From positions 1,179,476 to 1,243,475 of the forward strand of contig NZ_LMDP01000001.1 in assembly GCF_001425835.1 (NCBI RefSeq): DNA of 64,000 nt. Direction: 5' to 3'. Below the pieces are notes generated by a model, which did no database searches, was not told where the DNA came from, and saw only the letters and a list, made by a program, of their open reading frames with translations. The stretch is from Afipia sp. Root123D2 (GTDB lineage: Bacteria > Pseudomonadota > Alphaproteobacteria > Rhizobiales > Xanthobacteraceae). Of the stretch, positions 16,974-26,274 are shown one piece after another (position 1 is the stretch's first letter; every line of letters starts with the position of its first letter). The translations under genes were made by a program, and so were the position numbers.

Positions 16974-18206
16974 ATGTCGCTCGATATTTCAACGCTCTAC
17001 CTTGTCGCAACACTGGTTGCGGCGCTCCTTGGCGCGATGCTGCTGTTTTTCTGGCGGCAGGAGAGAATCCCGGCGCTGGGATGGTGGGGAGCGGCCTACA
17101 TTCTCGGTGCGGCCTCGATCGCCTTGTGGATCGCGGGCGGCACTGCGCTGGGCTTGTGGCTGGCGCTGGCCGTCAACGCCGTCGGCTTCATTGCCTGCGG
17201 CATGGTCTGGGATGCGGCGCGGGTGTTTCACGGCCGCGCGCCGAGTATCGCCGGATTGATCGCGGGCGCCGCGATCTGGATTGCGGCGGTCCTTTTCATT
17301 CACCCACTGAGCGACGAAGCCCGCATGACGCTGGGCGCAACGATCGTCGCCATCTACGCTGCACTGACCGCGACCGAACTGTGGCGCGAGCGGCGCAAGA
17401 GCCTGCGGTCACGCTGGCCGGCGGTGATCGTGCCGATGTTGCACGGCATGGTCCTGATGATGCCGATCCTGATCAGCGATGTCATCCATCCGTTCGGCAG
17501 CGGCCTGAGCGGCATGTGGGTCGCGGCGTTCGCGGTCGAACTGGTGCTCTATGCGGTCGGCACCGTCTTCATCATCTTCATGCTGGTGTCGGAGCGCACG
17601 GTCTCCGCCCACAAGCTCGCGGCATCCGTCGATCCGCTTACGGGGCTGCTCAACCGGCGCGGCTTCAGCGAAGCCACATCACGCATGATCGAGCGCGAGG
17701 CGAAGGCGGGCCGTCCGATCACGGTGATGATTTTCGACATCGACCACTTCAAGTCGGTCAATGACACGTTCGGCCACGCCACCGGCGACGAGGTGCTGAA
17801 GGTGTTCGCCAATGTCGTCGCCAATACTTTGCGCATCACCGATCTGGTCGGCCGCATCGGCGGTGAGGAGTTCGCGGCACTTCTGCCGTGCGCGATGGAC
17901 GAAGCGCTGACGGCGGCGGAGCGCGTGCGTGAAGCGTTCCAGGATGCCGGCGTTGCGGTTGACGACGAACCGTTGGCGACGACGGTGAGCATCGGGGTCG
18001 CCGGCGGCCCGGCGCACACCGAACTCGAGGTGTTGATGGCTTCGGCGGACACCGCGCTCTATCAGGCCAAACGCGGCGGCCGCAATCGGGTCGAGGCCGC
18101 AGCGGAAGAGCCGCTGTCGCTCGGTCAATCCAGGCTCGGCGTCGCAGGTCTCATCACACCTGACGACGCGCAGCCGCGCCGCGAGTTGGCCGACGCCCAC
18201 GCCTGA
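16974..18206 (+). CDS. Membrane-bound diguanylate cyclase
   Basis: A 410-residue protein with about six to seven N-terminal hydrophobic helices (residues 1-205) and a C-terminal GGDEF domain (about 230-385). The active site is RIGGEEF (GGEEF at 296-300), competent for making cyclic di-GMP from two GTP. The allosteric I-site RITD lies at 287-290, exactly five residues upstream, so product inhibition is expected. PLTGLLNRRGF and MIFDIDHFKSVNDTFGH are typical domain landmarks. No EAL domain follows. An ATG 18 bases upstream is an alternative start. The membrane sensor part matches no named input domain that I recognise. Confidence 0.92.
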   Translation: MSLDISTLYLVATLVAALLGAMLLFFWRQERIPALGWWGAAYILGAASIALWIAGGTALGLWLALAVNAVGFIACGMVWDAARVFHGRAPSIAGLIAGAAIWIAAVLFIHPLSDEARMTLGATIVAIYAALTATELWRERRKSLRSRWPAVIVPMLHGMVLMMPILISDVIHPFGSGLSGMWVAAFAVELVLYAVGTVFIIFMLVSERTVSAHKLAASVDPLTGLLNRRGFSEATSRMIEREAKAGRPITVMIFDIDHFKSVNDTFGHATGDEVLKVFANVVANTLRITDLVGRIGGEEFAALLPCAMDEALTAAERVREAFQDAGVAVDDEPLATTVSIGVAGGPAHTELEVLMASADTALYQAKRGGRNRVEAAAEEPLSLGQSRLGVAGLITPDDAQPRRELADAHA

Positions 18207-18256
18207 ACGGCAACATGGTTAGCGATGTGTTTACCCTTCGCGTCATACCATGAGGC

Positions 18257-18490
18257 ATGATCGGCACACGCACTCACGACAGTCATGAGGATGTCTCCTC
18301 GCTTGAGGCCACGGCGGCTTCGGCGCGGGCCGGGTTTGCCTGCATGTTCTCGACGGCCGACGAATACGAGAGCGCACTGATCACCGAGCGGCGCGCCCAG
18401 GGCCGCTACGCAACCCGGATCGACTGGCAGCCGTTGATGCTGGCGGGCTGTGTTTTTATCCTTTCGGGCGTCCTGCTGATCGTCCTGTAA
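18257..18490 (+). CDS. Small protein with C-terminal membrane anchor
   Basis: A 77-residue protein with no recognised family. The first 55 residues are polar and include a Ser/Ala-rich stretch and a charged EYESALITERRAQGRYATR segment. The last 20 (PLMLAGCVFILSGVLLIVL) form a single transmembrane helix ending at the C-terminus, suggesting a tail-anchored topology. It begins 50 bases after the diguanylate cyclase gene on the same strand. Coding potential is supported by its compact predicted architecture, but there is no homology evidence. Confidence 0.6.
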   Translation: MIGTRTHDSHEDVSSLEATAASARAGFACMFSTADEYESALITERRAQGRYATRIDWQPLMLAGCVFILSGVLLIVL

Positions 18491-18608
18491 AGGCCGCGGC
18501 GGAAGAGGGTTTCAGGCGCCGGGGGTGCCTTTTTCTTTGCCCGGCAGCTTTGAACGCCCTGTATTTTACGCTAGAGCCGTCCGGGTCATGAAAAAGGGCG
18601 CAAAGACC

Positions 18609-18905
18609 ATGATTACAGAAATCGCACAGATCGAGATCAAGCCGGGCAGCGAGAAGGATTTCGAGGCCGCCATCGGCAAGGCCGAGTCGATTTTCAAGCG
18701 TTGCAAGGGCTGGATCAGCTTCGAACTGCACAAATCGATCGAGAAGCCGTCGCGGTATCGCTTGCACATCAAGTGGGAGACGCTGGAGAACCACACCGTC
18801 GATTTCCGGGAATCGGCCAACTTCACCGAATGGCGCGCACTGGTCGGGCCGCATTTCGCGTCGCCCCCCGAGGTGGAACACACCCAGACCGTCAAGGCGT
18901 TCTGA
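18609..18905 (+). CDS. Antibiotic biosynthesis monooxygenase (ABM) domain protein
   Basis: A 98-residue ferredoxin-like ABM-fold protein. ITEIAQIEIKPGSEKDFEAA at the start, KGWISFELHKSIEKPSRY in the middle and a late NFTEWRALVGPHFASPPEVE are characteristic of small dimeric ABM proteins of the YgiN type. Members are cofactor-free monooxygenases or act on quinones, but many have unknown roles. An ATG seven codons upstream is also possible. It ends just before a bidirectional terminator shared with the convergent permease gene. Confidence 0.85.
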   Translation: MITEIAQIEIKPGSEKDFEAAIGKAESIFKRCKGWISFELHKSIEKPSRYRLHIKWETLENHTVDFRESANFTEWRALVGPHFASPPEVEHTQTVKAF

Positions 18906-18926
18906 GCGGTCGCGTCTTGCGACATG

Positions 18927-18953
18927 AAAAGGCGCCATGGAGGCGCCTTTTTT
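18927..18953. terminator. Bidirectional intrinsic terminator
   Basis: A perfect 10-bp stem (AAAAGGCGCC / GGCGCCTTTT) with an ATGGA loop has T-runs at the 3' side on both strands. It separates the ABM gene from the convergent AI-2E-family permease gene. Confidence 0.9.
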
Positions 18954-18987
18954 GATTCCGGCTTGATTCCAGCGGAGACGCAGACCG

Positions 18988-20121
18988 CTAACGCGCGGCA
19001 ATCAGGACTTCGGCCGGCCTGGCGTCATCTTCGCGGATGTAATCGATCACGACCTTGACGATGGCGACCATCGGCAGCGCCAGTGCCAGCCCCCACACTC
19101 CGAACACGACGCCGAGCAGTATCTGGAACGCGAACAGCGTCGCCGGCGGGATCTCCAGCGCCTGCCGCTGCAGGATCGGCGTCAGGATGTAGCTTTCCAG
19201 CGCGTGGACGCCCATGAACAGCACGAACGCGCTGATCACGGCGACCAACCCCGATGAAATGCTGGCCAGCAGGATGATGAGCCCGCCGAGCAGGGCGCCG
19301 ATGGTTGGAATGAACGCCAGCAGGCCAGCCTGAATTCCGAGGATGAACGAGGCCGGGATGCCGATGATCGCGAGGCCGATCCATGTCACTGCGAAGACGG
19401 CGGCCATGGTGATCATCTGCGCGATCAGCCACCGTTCGAGCGTTACGCTGATCCTGTCGACCACCGCTTCGACATCGGCGCGATGCCGCTTGGGCGACAA
19501 CGCCAGCAGTCCCTTGCGATAGACCGACGGCTGCGCCGCGAATGCCAGCCCGAGAAACAGGACGATAAAGAAGTTTCCGACCGCGCCGACGGTGCCGAGA
19601 ATCAGTTTCAGCGTCTGGCTGACGATCGCGCCGCCGCCGGAAGCGATCGCTCCTGCGCTCGGCAGATTGTTGCGTGGCTGCGCAGGTGTTGCCACCGGTG
19701 CCGCCGTATCGGAGGCGGGGGTCGCGGCATTCAGGTCGAGATAGCTGGTATCGACGCCGTGCCGTTCGAGAAAGCCCTTGAGATTGACGATCTGCGATTT
19801 GATCGTGCCGCTCAACGCCGTCGCCTGCTGGGCGATCGTCGAGCCGCCGAGCGTTCCGATCCCCGCGATCAGCGCTGCCAGCATCAGACAGACAATGGCG
19901 AGCCGCAGCGGGTGCGGTCCGCCCATGATCTTGTGGAGCTGATTAGTCATCGCGGTCAGCGCGACGCCGAGCAACGCCCCGGCAAAGATCAGGAACAGCG
20001 TCGGCGCGTAGTACCACGCGAACACCACGAAAACCGCGAACGCGATGACGCCGATCCCGCCGACAGCGATCGACCATGCGAGGTCGTTGCGGGATTGAAG
20101 CTTGCTCTCGGATGGTGTCAC
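18988..20121 (-). CDS. AI-2E family transporter (PerM/TqsA-like)
   Basis: A 377-residue inner-membrane protein with about seven to eight helices. The N-terminal helices (AWSIAVGGIGVIAFAVFVVF) are followed by a coiled periplasmic-type region with a Pro/Ala-rich insert near residues 130-150. The conserved C-terminal block has GIPASFILGIQAGLLAFIP, then GALLGGLIILLAS and LESYILTPILQRQALEIPP. Family members include the AI-2 exporter TqsA and a sodium/proton antiporter; the substrate is not predictable here. The start codon is GTG. Confidence 0.88.
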   Translation of the reverse strand: MTPSESKLQSRNDLAWSIAVGGIGVIAFAVFVVFAWYYAPTLFLIFAGALLGVALTAMTNQLHKIMGGPHPLRLAIVCLMLAALIAGIGTLGGSTIAQQATALSGTIKSQIVNLKGFLERHGVDTSYLDLNAATPASDTAAPVATPAQPRNNLPSAGAIASGGGAIVSQTLKLILGTVGAVGNFFIVLFLGLAFAAQPSVYRKGLLALSPKRHRADVEAVVDRISVTLERWLIAQMITMAAVFAVTWIGLAIIGIPASFILGIQAGLLAFIPTIGALLGGLIILLASISSGLVAVISAFVLFMGVHALESYILTPILQRQALEIPPATLFAFQILLGVVFGVWGLALALPMVAIVKVVIDYIREDDARPAEVLIAAR

Positions 20122-20253
20122 GCGCGATCCTCGCCTGAAGGGACACCGCAGTTTTTCCCGAAACGCGGCACTTGAGCAAGCGCGGCGATCCGTTTCAGCA
20201 ATAATTCAGCCCGGCGACCTATCGTCGCCGGCCGGAAAGGGGATCTGCGCAGC

Positions 20254-20952
20254 ATGTTGTCGCGATGGACCGGGCTTGGACTTCTGTTCGTGGCTCTGCT
20301 GGTCGGCGACCAGATTCGCCTCGGGCGGCCCGAGTACAAATACCGGCTGACGGTCGAGGTCGAAGGGCCGCAGGGGCTCACATCCGCGTCGGGCGTGATG
20401 TCGGTGCATCCCAATCGCGGCTATGGCGGCACCGGAAGCGGCGGTACGCGGACCAAGGGCGATGCCGTGTTCGTCGATCTCGGTGACAGGCGGAATCTGG
20501 TGATGCTCCTGCTTCACGATGCGTCCAAGGCGAACACCGACGGAATGAATTATCTGCCGATCACCGCGTTCGCAGGGACCGGCCGCAGGGTCAGTTTCCG
20601 CGAGGTGAGCCAGCAGCGAGCGCCGGTGCCGGTCACGGGTGATGCGATCCCGCTCATGATCAGCTTCACCGATCCGGCAGAACCGGGAACGGCCCGCCTC
20701 GTGAGGCCGGATGATCTCTCGGCGACGTTCGGTGAGGGCTTTCGGCTTCGGGGCGTGACGCTGTCGGTGGTGCCGGCCGGGTGGTGGCCGCTCGATTTTG
20801 GCGGGGCCCTGGGTGAGCCGGTGACGCGCGGGATCGAGCGCAAGCTGCCGTGGCTGGCGCAGTCCGGTACGGCGGCCGCGGCGCTTGCCGCTGCCGGGAT
20901 CACGCTGGCGCCGTCGGTGACCGATCCGCAACTCGCCTTCGAGGCCGACTGA
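20254..20952 (+). CDS. Unknown membrane-anchored protein
   Basis: A 232-residue protein that I cannot assign. One N-terminal hydrophobic helix (residues 5-20, TGLGLLFVALLVGDQI) is followed by a soluble, beta-rich-looking domain. This domain has YKYRLTVEVEGPQGL, a Gly-rich YGGTGSGGTRTKGDAVFVDL segment, and a second half with TLSVVPAGWWPLDFGGAL. The layout suggests a periplasmic domain tethered to the inner membrane. GAAAGGGG lies before the ATG. It is divergent from the AI-2E permease and is followed by a strong terminator. Confidence 0.75.
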   Translation: MLSRWTGLGLLFVALLVGDQIRLGRPEYKYRLTVEVEGPQGLTSASGVMSVHPNRGYGGTGSGGTRTKGDAVFVDLGDRRNLVMLLLHDASKANTDGMNYLPITAFAGTGRRVSFREVSQQRAPVPVTGDAIPLMISFTDPAEPGTARLVRPDDLSATFGEGFRLRGVTLSVVPAGWWPLDFGGALGEPVTRGIERKLPWLAQSGTAAAALAAAGITLAPSVTDPQLAFEAD

Positions 20953-20971
20953 CAAAAGCGGTTGTTCCAAG

Positions 20972-21005
20972 AAAAAAGGCGCTCCGTGAGGAGCGCCTTT
21001 CATTT
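20972..21005. terminator. Bidirectional intrinsic terminator
   Basis: A perfect 10-bp stem (AAAGGCGCTC / GAGCGCCTTT) with a CGTGAG loop is flanked by six As on the left and, after the stem, CATTTTT on the right. The minus-strand U-tract is the stronger, so it probably ends glnA mainly and also the convergent gene of unknown function. Confidence 0.9.
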
Positions 21006-21046
21006 TTGCCATGCCGTCGATGGAGGTCCCGGCGGCTCGGCAACTC

Positions 21047-22456
21047 TCAGAGCGAGTAGTACAGCTCGAACTCGACCGGATGCGGGGTCATCTCATAGCG
21101 CTCGACTTCGGTCATCTTCAGCTCGATGAAGCTGTCGATGAAGTCGTCGTCGAACACGCCGCCGGCCTTCAGGAACGCGCGGTCCTTGTCGAGGTTTTCC
21201 AGCGCCTCACGGAGCGAGCCGCAAACCGTCGGGATCTGCTTCAGTTCTTCCTTCGGCAGATCGTAGAGGTCCTTGTCCATCGCCGGACCCGGATCGATCT
21301 TGTTCTTGATGCCGTCGAGGCCGGCCATCAGCATCGCGGCGAAGGCGAGGTAGGGGTTCGCCATCGGATCGGGGAAGCGGACTTCGACGCGCTTGGCCTT
21401 CGGGTTGGTGGTGTAGGGAATGCGGCACGAGGCCGAGCGGTTGCGTGCCGAGTAGGCAAGCAGCACCGGCGCTTCATAGCCCGGGACCAGACGCTTGTAC
21501 GAGTTGGTCGACGGGTTGGTGAAGGCGTTGATGGCCTTGGCGTGCTTGATGATGCCGCCGATGTAGTGGATGCAGGTGTCCGACAGGTCGGCGTACTTGT
21601 TGCCGGCGAAGGTCGGCTTGCCGTCCTTCCAGATCGACTGGTGAACATGCATGCCCGAGCCGTTGTCGCCATAGACCGGCTTCGGCATGAAGGTGGCGGT
21701 CTTGCCGTAGATGTGCGCGACCTGATGGATGCAATACTTATAGATCTGCATCTGGTCGGCCATGTGGGTCAGGGTGTCGAATTTCATGCCCAGTTCGTGC
21801 TGCGCGGATGCGACCTCATGGTGATGCTTCTCGACCTTGACGCCCATGCGAGCCATCGCGCCGAGCATTTCCGAGCGCATGTCCTGCACCGAATCCTGCG
21901 GTGGCACCGGAAAGTAGCCGGCCTTAGTGCGGATGCGGTGACCGAGGTTGCCGCCCTCGTACTCGGTGTCCGAGTTGGTCGGCAGTTCGGAGGAGTCGAG
22001 CTTGAAGCCGGTGTTGTAAGGCGTGGTCTGGAAACGCACGTCGTCGAACACGAAGAACTCGGCTTCGGGGCCGACGAACACGGTGTCGCCCACGCCCATC
22101 GACTTCACCATGGCTTCTGCCTTCTTGGCGATGCCGCGCGGGTCGCGGTTATAGGACTCGCCGGTGGTCGGCTCGAGAATGTCGCAGGTGATGACCATTG
22201 TGGTCTCGGCGAAGAACGGGTCGATCGTCGCGGTGGCCGGATCAGGCATCAGGCACATGTCGGACTCGTTGATCGCCTTCCAGCCCGCGATCGAGGAGCC
22301 GTCGAACATCGTGCCTTCGGCGAAAATTTCCTCGTCGATCATCGAGATGTCGAACGTGACGTGCTGCCACTTGCCGCGCGGATCGGTGAAACGCAGATCG
22401 ACGTACTTGACGTCGTTGTCCTTGATCGACTTGAGGACGTCTTTGGCGGTCTTCAT
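21047..22456 (-). CDS. glnA: Glutamine synthetase type I
   Basis: A 469-residue dodecameric enzyme that condenses glutamate and ammonia using ATP. Landmarks are [30 protein letters not shown], the ATP-binding block [16 protein letters not shown], and the adenylylation-loop region [11 protein letters not shown] with its Tyr. It follows glnB on the same strand after a gap of about 95 bases, the standard alphaproteobacterial glnBA order. Expression is probably driven in part by the sigma-54-type promoter before glnB, and activity by PII-dependent adenylylation. Confidence 0.98.
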   Translation of the reverse strand: MKTAKDVLKSIKDNDVKYVDLRFTDPRGKWQHVTFDISMIDEEIFAEGTMFDGSSIAGWKAINESDMCLMPDPATATIDPFFAETTMVITCDILEPTTGESYNRDPRGIAKKAEAMVKSMGVGDTVFVGPEAEFFVFDDVRFQTTPYNTGFKLDSSELPTNSDTEYEGGNLGHRIRTKAGYFPVPPQDSVQDMRSEMLGAMARMGVKVEKHHHEVASAQHELGMKFDTLTHMADQMQIYKYCIHQVAHIYGKTATFMPKPVYGDNGSGMHVHQSIWKDGKPTFAGNKYADLSDTCIHYIGGIIKHAKAINAFTNPSTNSYKRLVPGYEAPVLLAYSARNRSASCRIPYTTNPKAKRVEVRFPDPMANPYLAFAAMLMAGLDGIKNKIDPGPAMDKDLYDLPKEELKQIPTVCGSLREALENLDKDRAFLKAGGVFDDDFIDSFIELKMTEVERYEMTPHPVEFELYYSL

Positions 22457-22550
22457 GGATACCTCTTATCTAACTGCCGTTATTCGTGATGATTTGGTGG
22501 TGGGTGAAAGGTGTTCGCGCGGGGCGGGACGGAGGGTGAGGGAGGCGGGC

Positions 22551-22907
<357 letters not shown>

Positions 22908-23087
22908 TCAGACTTCTGGCTCGACTTCGAATTTGCGCGTTGACGCGCATCTCATTTGGCACTCTGCTTCGACCGGCATCGCCCGCCACCCGCTGGCGGC
23001 GACCTAACCGACACCCGGGAGCGACAGCAACCGGACAAATCCTTTCGTTTCGCGGGGGAAGGACCCTTCCGCGGCATCAACCTTAAA

Positions 23088-23103
23088 AGCAGGGTCCGTG
23101 CCA
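23088..23103 (-). promoter_or_regulatory. Sigma-54 (RpoN) type promoter of glnBA
   Basis: Read on the minus strand the sequence is TGGCACGGACCCTGCT. It has the invariant GG and GC spaced by exactly ten bases and matches the TGGCACG-N4-TTGC consensus at all but one position. The predicted start is near 23077, giving a leader of about 190 bases before glnB. NtrC/RpoN control of glnB is established in rhizobia, which supports the call. I could not find a clear pair of NtrC sites upstream. Confidence 0.75.
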
Positions 23104-23243
23104 GTTTCGCCAAGGGTGCGATTATGCAGCATTATCAGTTTGTTAATTCCCGGAGTGCCGCGTCATGAGGCAGGATTGGGCATTCTGGGCAGCTTATAAA
23201 TTAGGCAATTGCACAAAATATCATCAACCAAAATGAGAGGTGT

Positions 23244-23265
23244 GCAGTCTGGAAGTCCAGACTGC
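23244..23265. promoter_or_regulatory. 22-base perfect palindrome, possible operator
   Basis: GCAGTCTGGA, an AG centre, and TCCAGACTGC form two perfect 10-base arms. It ends 30 bases before the ATG of the NAD(P)HX repair gene, where a repressor site or a leader hairpin could act. I do not recognise the regulator. Confidence 0.45.
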
Positions 23266-23295
23266 CTGCCGATGAGGCGATCTGAGCGAACCCTG

Positions 23296-24795
23296 ATGGA
23301 AATTCTGACTGTCGACGAGATGGACCGCGCCGACCGCCTGACCATCGCAGCGGGCACCACCGGCTTCGCTCTGATGCAGCAGGCGGGGCGCGCGGTAGCC
23401 GATGCCGCGCAGGCGCTGGCTCCGACTGGCGCGATCCTGGTGATCGCCGGTCGCGGCAACAACGGCGGCGACGGGTTCGTCGCGGCGGCCGAACTGGCCA
23501 AACGCGGCCGCGATGTCGCGGTGGTTCTGCTGTGCAACCGTGACTCGCTGAAAGGCGATGCCGCGCTGGCGGCGCAGGCGTGGCACGGGGAGGTTTTGCC
23601 CTGCGACCCTGCGGCACTCGGACGGCCGGCGCTGATTATTGATGCGTTGTTCGGCGCCGGACTCAACCGTCCGCCGAAGGGCGATCCGCGCGACATGATC
23701 GCGGCGATGAACGCGAGCGGCGTGCCGATCCTCAGCGTCGATCTGCCGAGCGGCACCAACGGCACCACCGGCGAGGTCATGGGCATCGCGGTAACAGCGA
23801 CGCGCACAGTGACGTTCTTCCGCCGGAAGCCGGCGCATCTGCTGTTGCCGGGTCGGCTGCATTGCGGCGAGGTCGAGGTCGCAGACATCGGCATCGGTGC
23901 GCAGGTGCTGGACGATATTCAGCCGAAGGCTTTCGAGAACGCTCCTGACTTGTGGCGAGCCTCGTTTCCGTTGCCCCGGATCGACGGACATAAGTACGCT
24001 CGCGGGCATGCCGTTGTGGTGTCGGGCGGTCAGGCGTCGACCGGCGCGGGGCGGCTCGCGGCGCGCGCGGCGTTGCGTGCGGGAGCAGGGCTGGTCACGG
24101 TGGCGTCGCCATCCGATGCGCTCGCGGTCAATGCGGCGGCTCTGACGGCCGTGATGGTCCGCGCGGTTGATGACCGGGCGCAGTTTGGCGAGATGCTGTC
24201 GGATGCGCGGTTCAATGCCTGCGTGATCGGACCGGGGGCGGGTGTCGGCGAGCGGACGCGCGGCCTCGTACTGGAAGCGCTGACCGGCCGGCGCGCCGTG
24301 GTGCTCGATGCCGATGCGCTGACGAGCTTTGCCGATGCGCCGGAGGCGCTGTTCGCTGCGATCAAAGGCGCGCGTGATTCACAAATTGTCCTCACGCCGC
24401 ATGCCGGAGAGTTCGCGCGTCTGTTCAAGGAACCGGGCGAAGCCGATCCTGTGTCATCGAAACTTGAGCAGACGCGTGCAGCCGCCCGGGAATCCGGTGC
24501 GGTGGTGTTGCTGAAAGGGCCGGACACCGTGGTGGCGTCGCCAGACGGGCGCGCGTCGATTGCCGCCAATGCGCCGCCGTGGCTGGCGACAGCAGGCTCC
24601 GGCGATGTGCTGGCGGGGATCATCGCGGGCCTGTTGGCCCAACACGTTCCGGCCTTTGAGGCGGCCTCGATGGGAGTCTGGATGCATGGCGAGGCCGCAC
24701 GCGAATTCGGTCCCGGCCTGATCGCCGAGGATTTGCCGGAGATGCTGCCGGAAATTCTGCGCGGTCTCTACGACGAATTCGGTGTCGACTACTGA
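23296..24795 (+). CDS. nnrDE: Bifunctional NAD(P)HX epimerase / ADP-dependent dehydratase
   Basis: A 499-residue fused repair enzyme for hydrated NAD(P)H. The N-terminal epimerase (YjeF_N, about 1-210) carries VIAGRGNNGGDGFVAA and the catalytic-region VDLPSGTNGTTGEVMG. The C-terminal kinase-like dehydratase (about 220-490) shows KYARGHAVVVSGGQASTGAG, GPGAGVGERTRG, LTPHAGEFARLF and WLATAGSGDVLAGIIAG. Together they epimerise R-NAD(P)HX and dehydrate S-NAD(P)HX using ADP. The start MEILTVDEMDRADRL fits the family; the frame is open further upstream through a palindrome. It ends 4 bases from the convergent oxidase-like gene. Confidence 0.95.
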   Translation: MEILTVDEMDRADRLTIAAGTTGFALMQQAGRAVADAAQALAPTGAILVIAGRGNNGGDGFVAAAELAKRGRDVAVVLLCNRDSLKGDAALAAQAWHGEVLPCDPAALGRPALIIDALFGAGLNRPPKGDPRDMIAAMNASGVPILSVDLPSGTNGTTGEVMGIAVTATRTVTFFRRKPAHLLLPGRLHCGEVEVADIGIGAQVLDDIQPKAFENAPDLWRASFPLPRIDGHKYARGHAVVVSGGQASTGAGRLAARAALRAGAGLVTVASPSDALAVNAAALTAVMVRAVDDRAQFGEMLSDARFNACVIGPGAGVGERTRGLVLEALTGRRAVVLDADALTSFADAPEALFAAIKGARDSQIVLTPHAGEFARLFKEPGEADPVSSKLEQTRAAARESGAVVLLKGPDTVVASPDGRASIAANAPPWLATAGSGDVLAGIIAGLLAQHVPAFEAASMGVWMHGEAAREFGPGLIAEDLPEMLPEILRGLYDEFGVDY

Positions 24796-24799
24796 CGGT

Positions 24800-26113
24800 C
24801 TACTCGACCGCGAACCAGCGCACGAGGCGCGGCGCGCTCCAGACCGGAGCGACGGTTTCGATCAGCCAGTTGCCGGCGAACTCGGCGGCGAAGGCGATGC
24901 GCTGGGTTTCGCCGGGCTGCAGTGCGAGGGTGTCGAGCCAGAACGGTTTCCAGCCGTCGTCGAGCTTGTCGAGCAGCCGGCAGTGGTGACCATGCAGACG
25001 AAAGATCTGCGCCGACGCGGTGGTGTTCTTCAAAGCCAGCACGACGATGCGGCCACGCTTGGCGCGAAACGCCGGCGCAGCAGCCTTGTCGAACTTGGCC
25101 GGCGTGACCCATGACGCTGCCGGATCGAGCGCCACGTCCACGCGCAAGGCGTTTCGCAGATCCAGCCGCGCCGGCAGGCCATTCAACGGCAGTGGTGCGG
25201 GCGGCGGTAGCGGCGCAGCGCGCGCAGTGTCCTTCGCGGTCAAGATCCGTCCGACCGGCTGCGCTTTGGTGCCGTCATGCAGAAGAATCTCGGACGCCGA
25301 GCCGGGCGGGCGCGTCGCGTCGAGAAAAGCATCGATGCGGGTGCCGGGCGCAAGCACCAGCTGACCGTCGCGAGCGATGAAAGGCTCCGCCGGCAGGCTG
25401 TCGATCGCCATGACGCGCACATCATGATCGGCAACTTTCAGTGCGATCAGTGCGCGTTGACAGCCGTTGACGATGCGAAGCCTCAACCGCTCGTTGCTCT
25501 TCACGTCGATGTCGAAGGTGGGCTTGCGGTTGACGGTGAACAGCGGCGTGGCATCGGTGGCGCGTCCCGGCGCAAGCGCCTTGCCGGTCCCGTCGAGCCG
25601 CCAGTCCTCGATCAGCAGCACCTCGTCGCGGTCGGCAGTCACGACCGTGGTTTCGGCGGCGGTCAGCACGTGGCCGAGGGAAGGGCGTTCCGCGCCATCG
25701 CCGAGCAGACCGGAATCGAGCAGGAATGTGCCGGAGTGCCGCACGGGCAGGGCGAAGGCCGCCTGCCCACCCGAGGCCATGGGCGGCTGGGCTGTCAATG
25801 CAGCAGCCGATGCCCCGCCATCCAGGCCCCGGCAAGCCAGAACCGTGGGAACCGGCAGCTCATTCGCAACGGCAACAGTAACATTGTCACCTTGCCTGAT
25901 GTGAGACATGAAGCTGGAGGCTGCGGTATTCAGCGACCAGACCGGGCTGGCTGGGGGCCCCGGGCGCAGATCGAGCGTGCCCGGTTTCAGTGTCAGGGCA
26001 AGGGATGCTCCGGCCTGCGCAGTCAGCGGCCGCGATAGCAGGGGCGCCAATGCAACCGAGCCGAGCGCGGCCAGCAGGGTCCGGCGGTCTCGCGAAAAAC
26101 GGCAGTTTTCCAT
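24800..26113 (-). CDS. Multicopper-oxidase-fold protein lacking copper ligands
   Basis: A 437-residue exported protein. The N-terminus is a Tat-type signal (SRDRRTLLAALGSVALAP). Three cupredoxin-like domains follow as in multicopper oxidases, but every copper motif I can locate is altered. The HWHG position reads LACRG (92-96) and the YHxH position reads GTFLLDS (128-134). The HPxHLHGH position reads QIFRLHGHH (near 372), and the C-terminal HCHxxxHxxxGM position reads ETVAPVWSAPRL (419-430). The fold is therefore kept while type 1, 2 and 3 sites are lost, reminiscent of FtsP/SufI. It probably has a structural or binding role in the periplasm rather than oxidase activity. It converges on nnrDE. 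Confidence 0.8.
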   Translation of the reverse strand: MENCRFSRDRRTLLAALGSVALAPLLSRPLTAQAGASLALTLKPGTLDLRPGPPASPVWSLNTAASSFMSHIRQGDNVTVAVANELPVPTVLACRGLDGGASAAALTAQPPMASGGQAAFALPVRHSGTFLLDSGLLGDGAERPSLGHVLTAAETTVVTADRDEVLLIEDWRLDGTGKALAPGRATDATPLFTVNRKPTFDIDVKSNERLRLRIVNGCQRALIALKVADHDVRVMAIDSLPAEPFIARDGQLVLAPGTRIDAFLDATRPPGSASEILLHDGTKAQPVGRILTAKDTARAAPLPPPAPLPLNGLPARLDLRNALRVDVALDPAASWVTPAKFDKAAAPAFRAKRGRIVVLALKNTTASAQIFRLHGHHCRLLDKLDDGWKPFWLDTLALQPGETQRIAFAAEFAGNWLIETVAPVWSAPRLVRWFAVE

Positions 26114-26274
26114 GCCTGATCCGGACCATTTTCCGGCGTGGAAGTCCAGCGGGCACAGTTAGGCTGGGTTGCGGCCAAGCGCCGGGCGGCGGGGGCGTTT
26201 TTCTTGCTGCGAAGCGGCTGGCTCATGTTATAAGCCCGCCGCTCGCGGCTGTGCCGCCGGACGATGTGCGCTGC

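Noticed and set aside
22950-22975. TGGCAC-TCTGC-TTCGA as a plus-strand sigma-54 promoter
   Set aside because: The -12 GC is missing at correct spacing and it points away from glnB into no nearby gene; the minus-strand site at 23088-23103 is far better.
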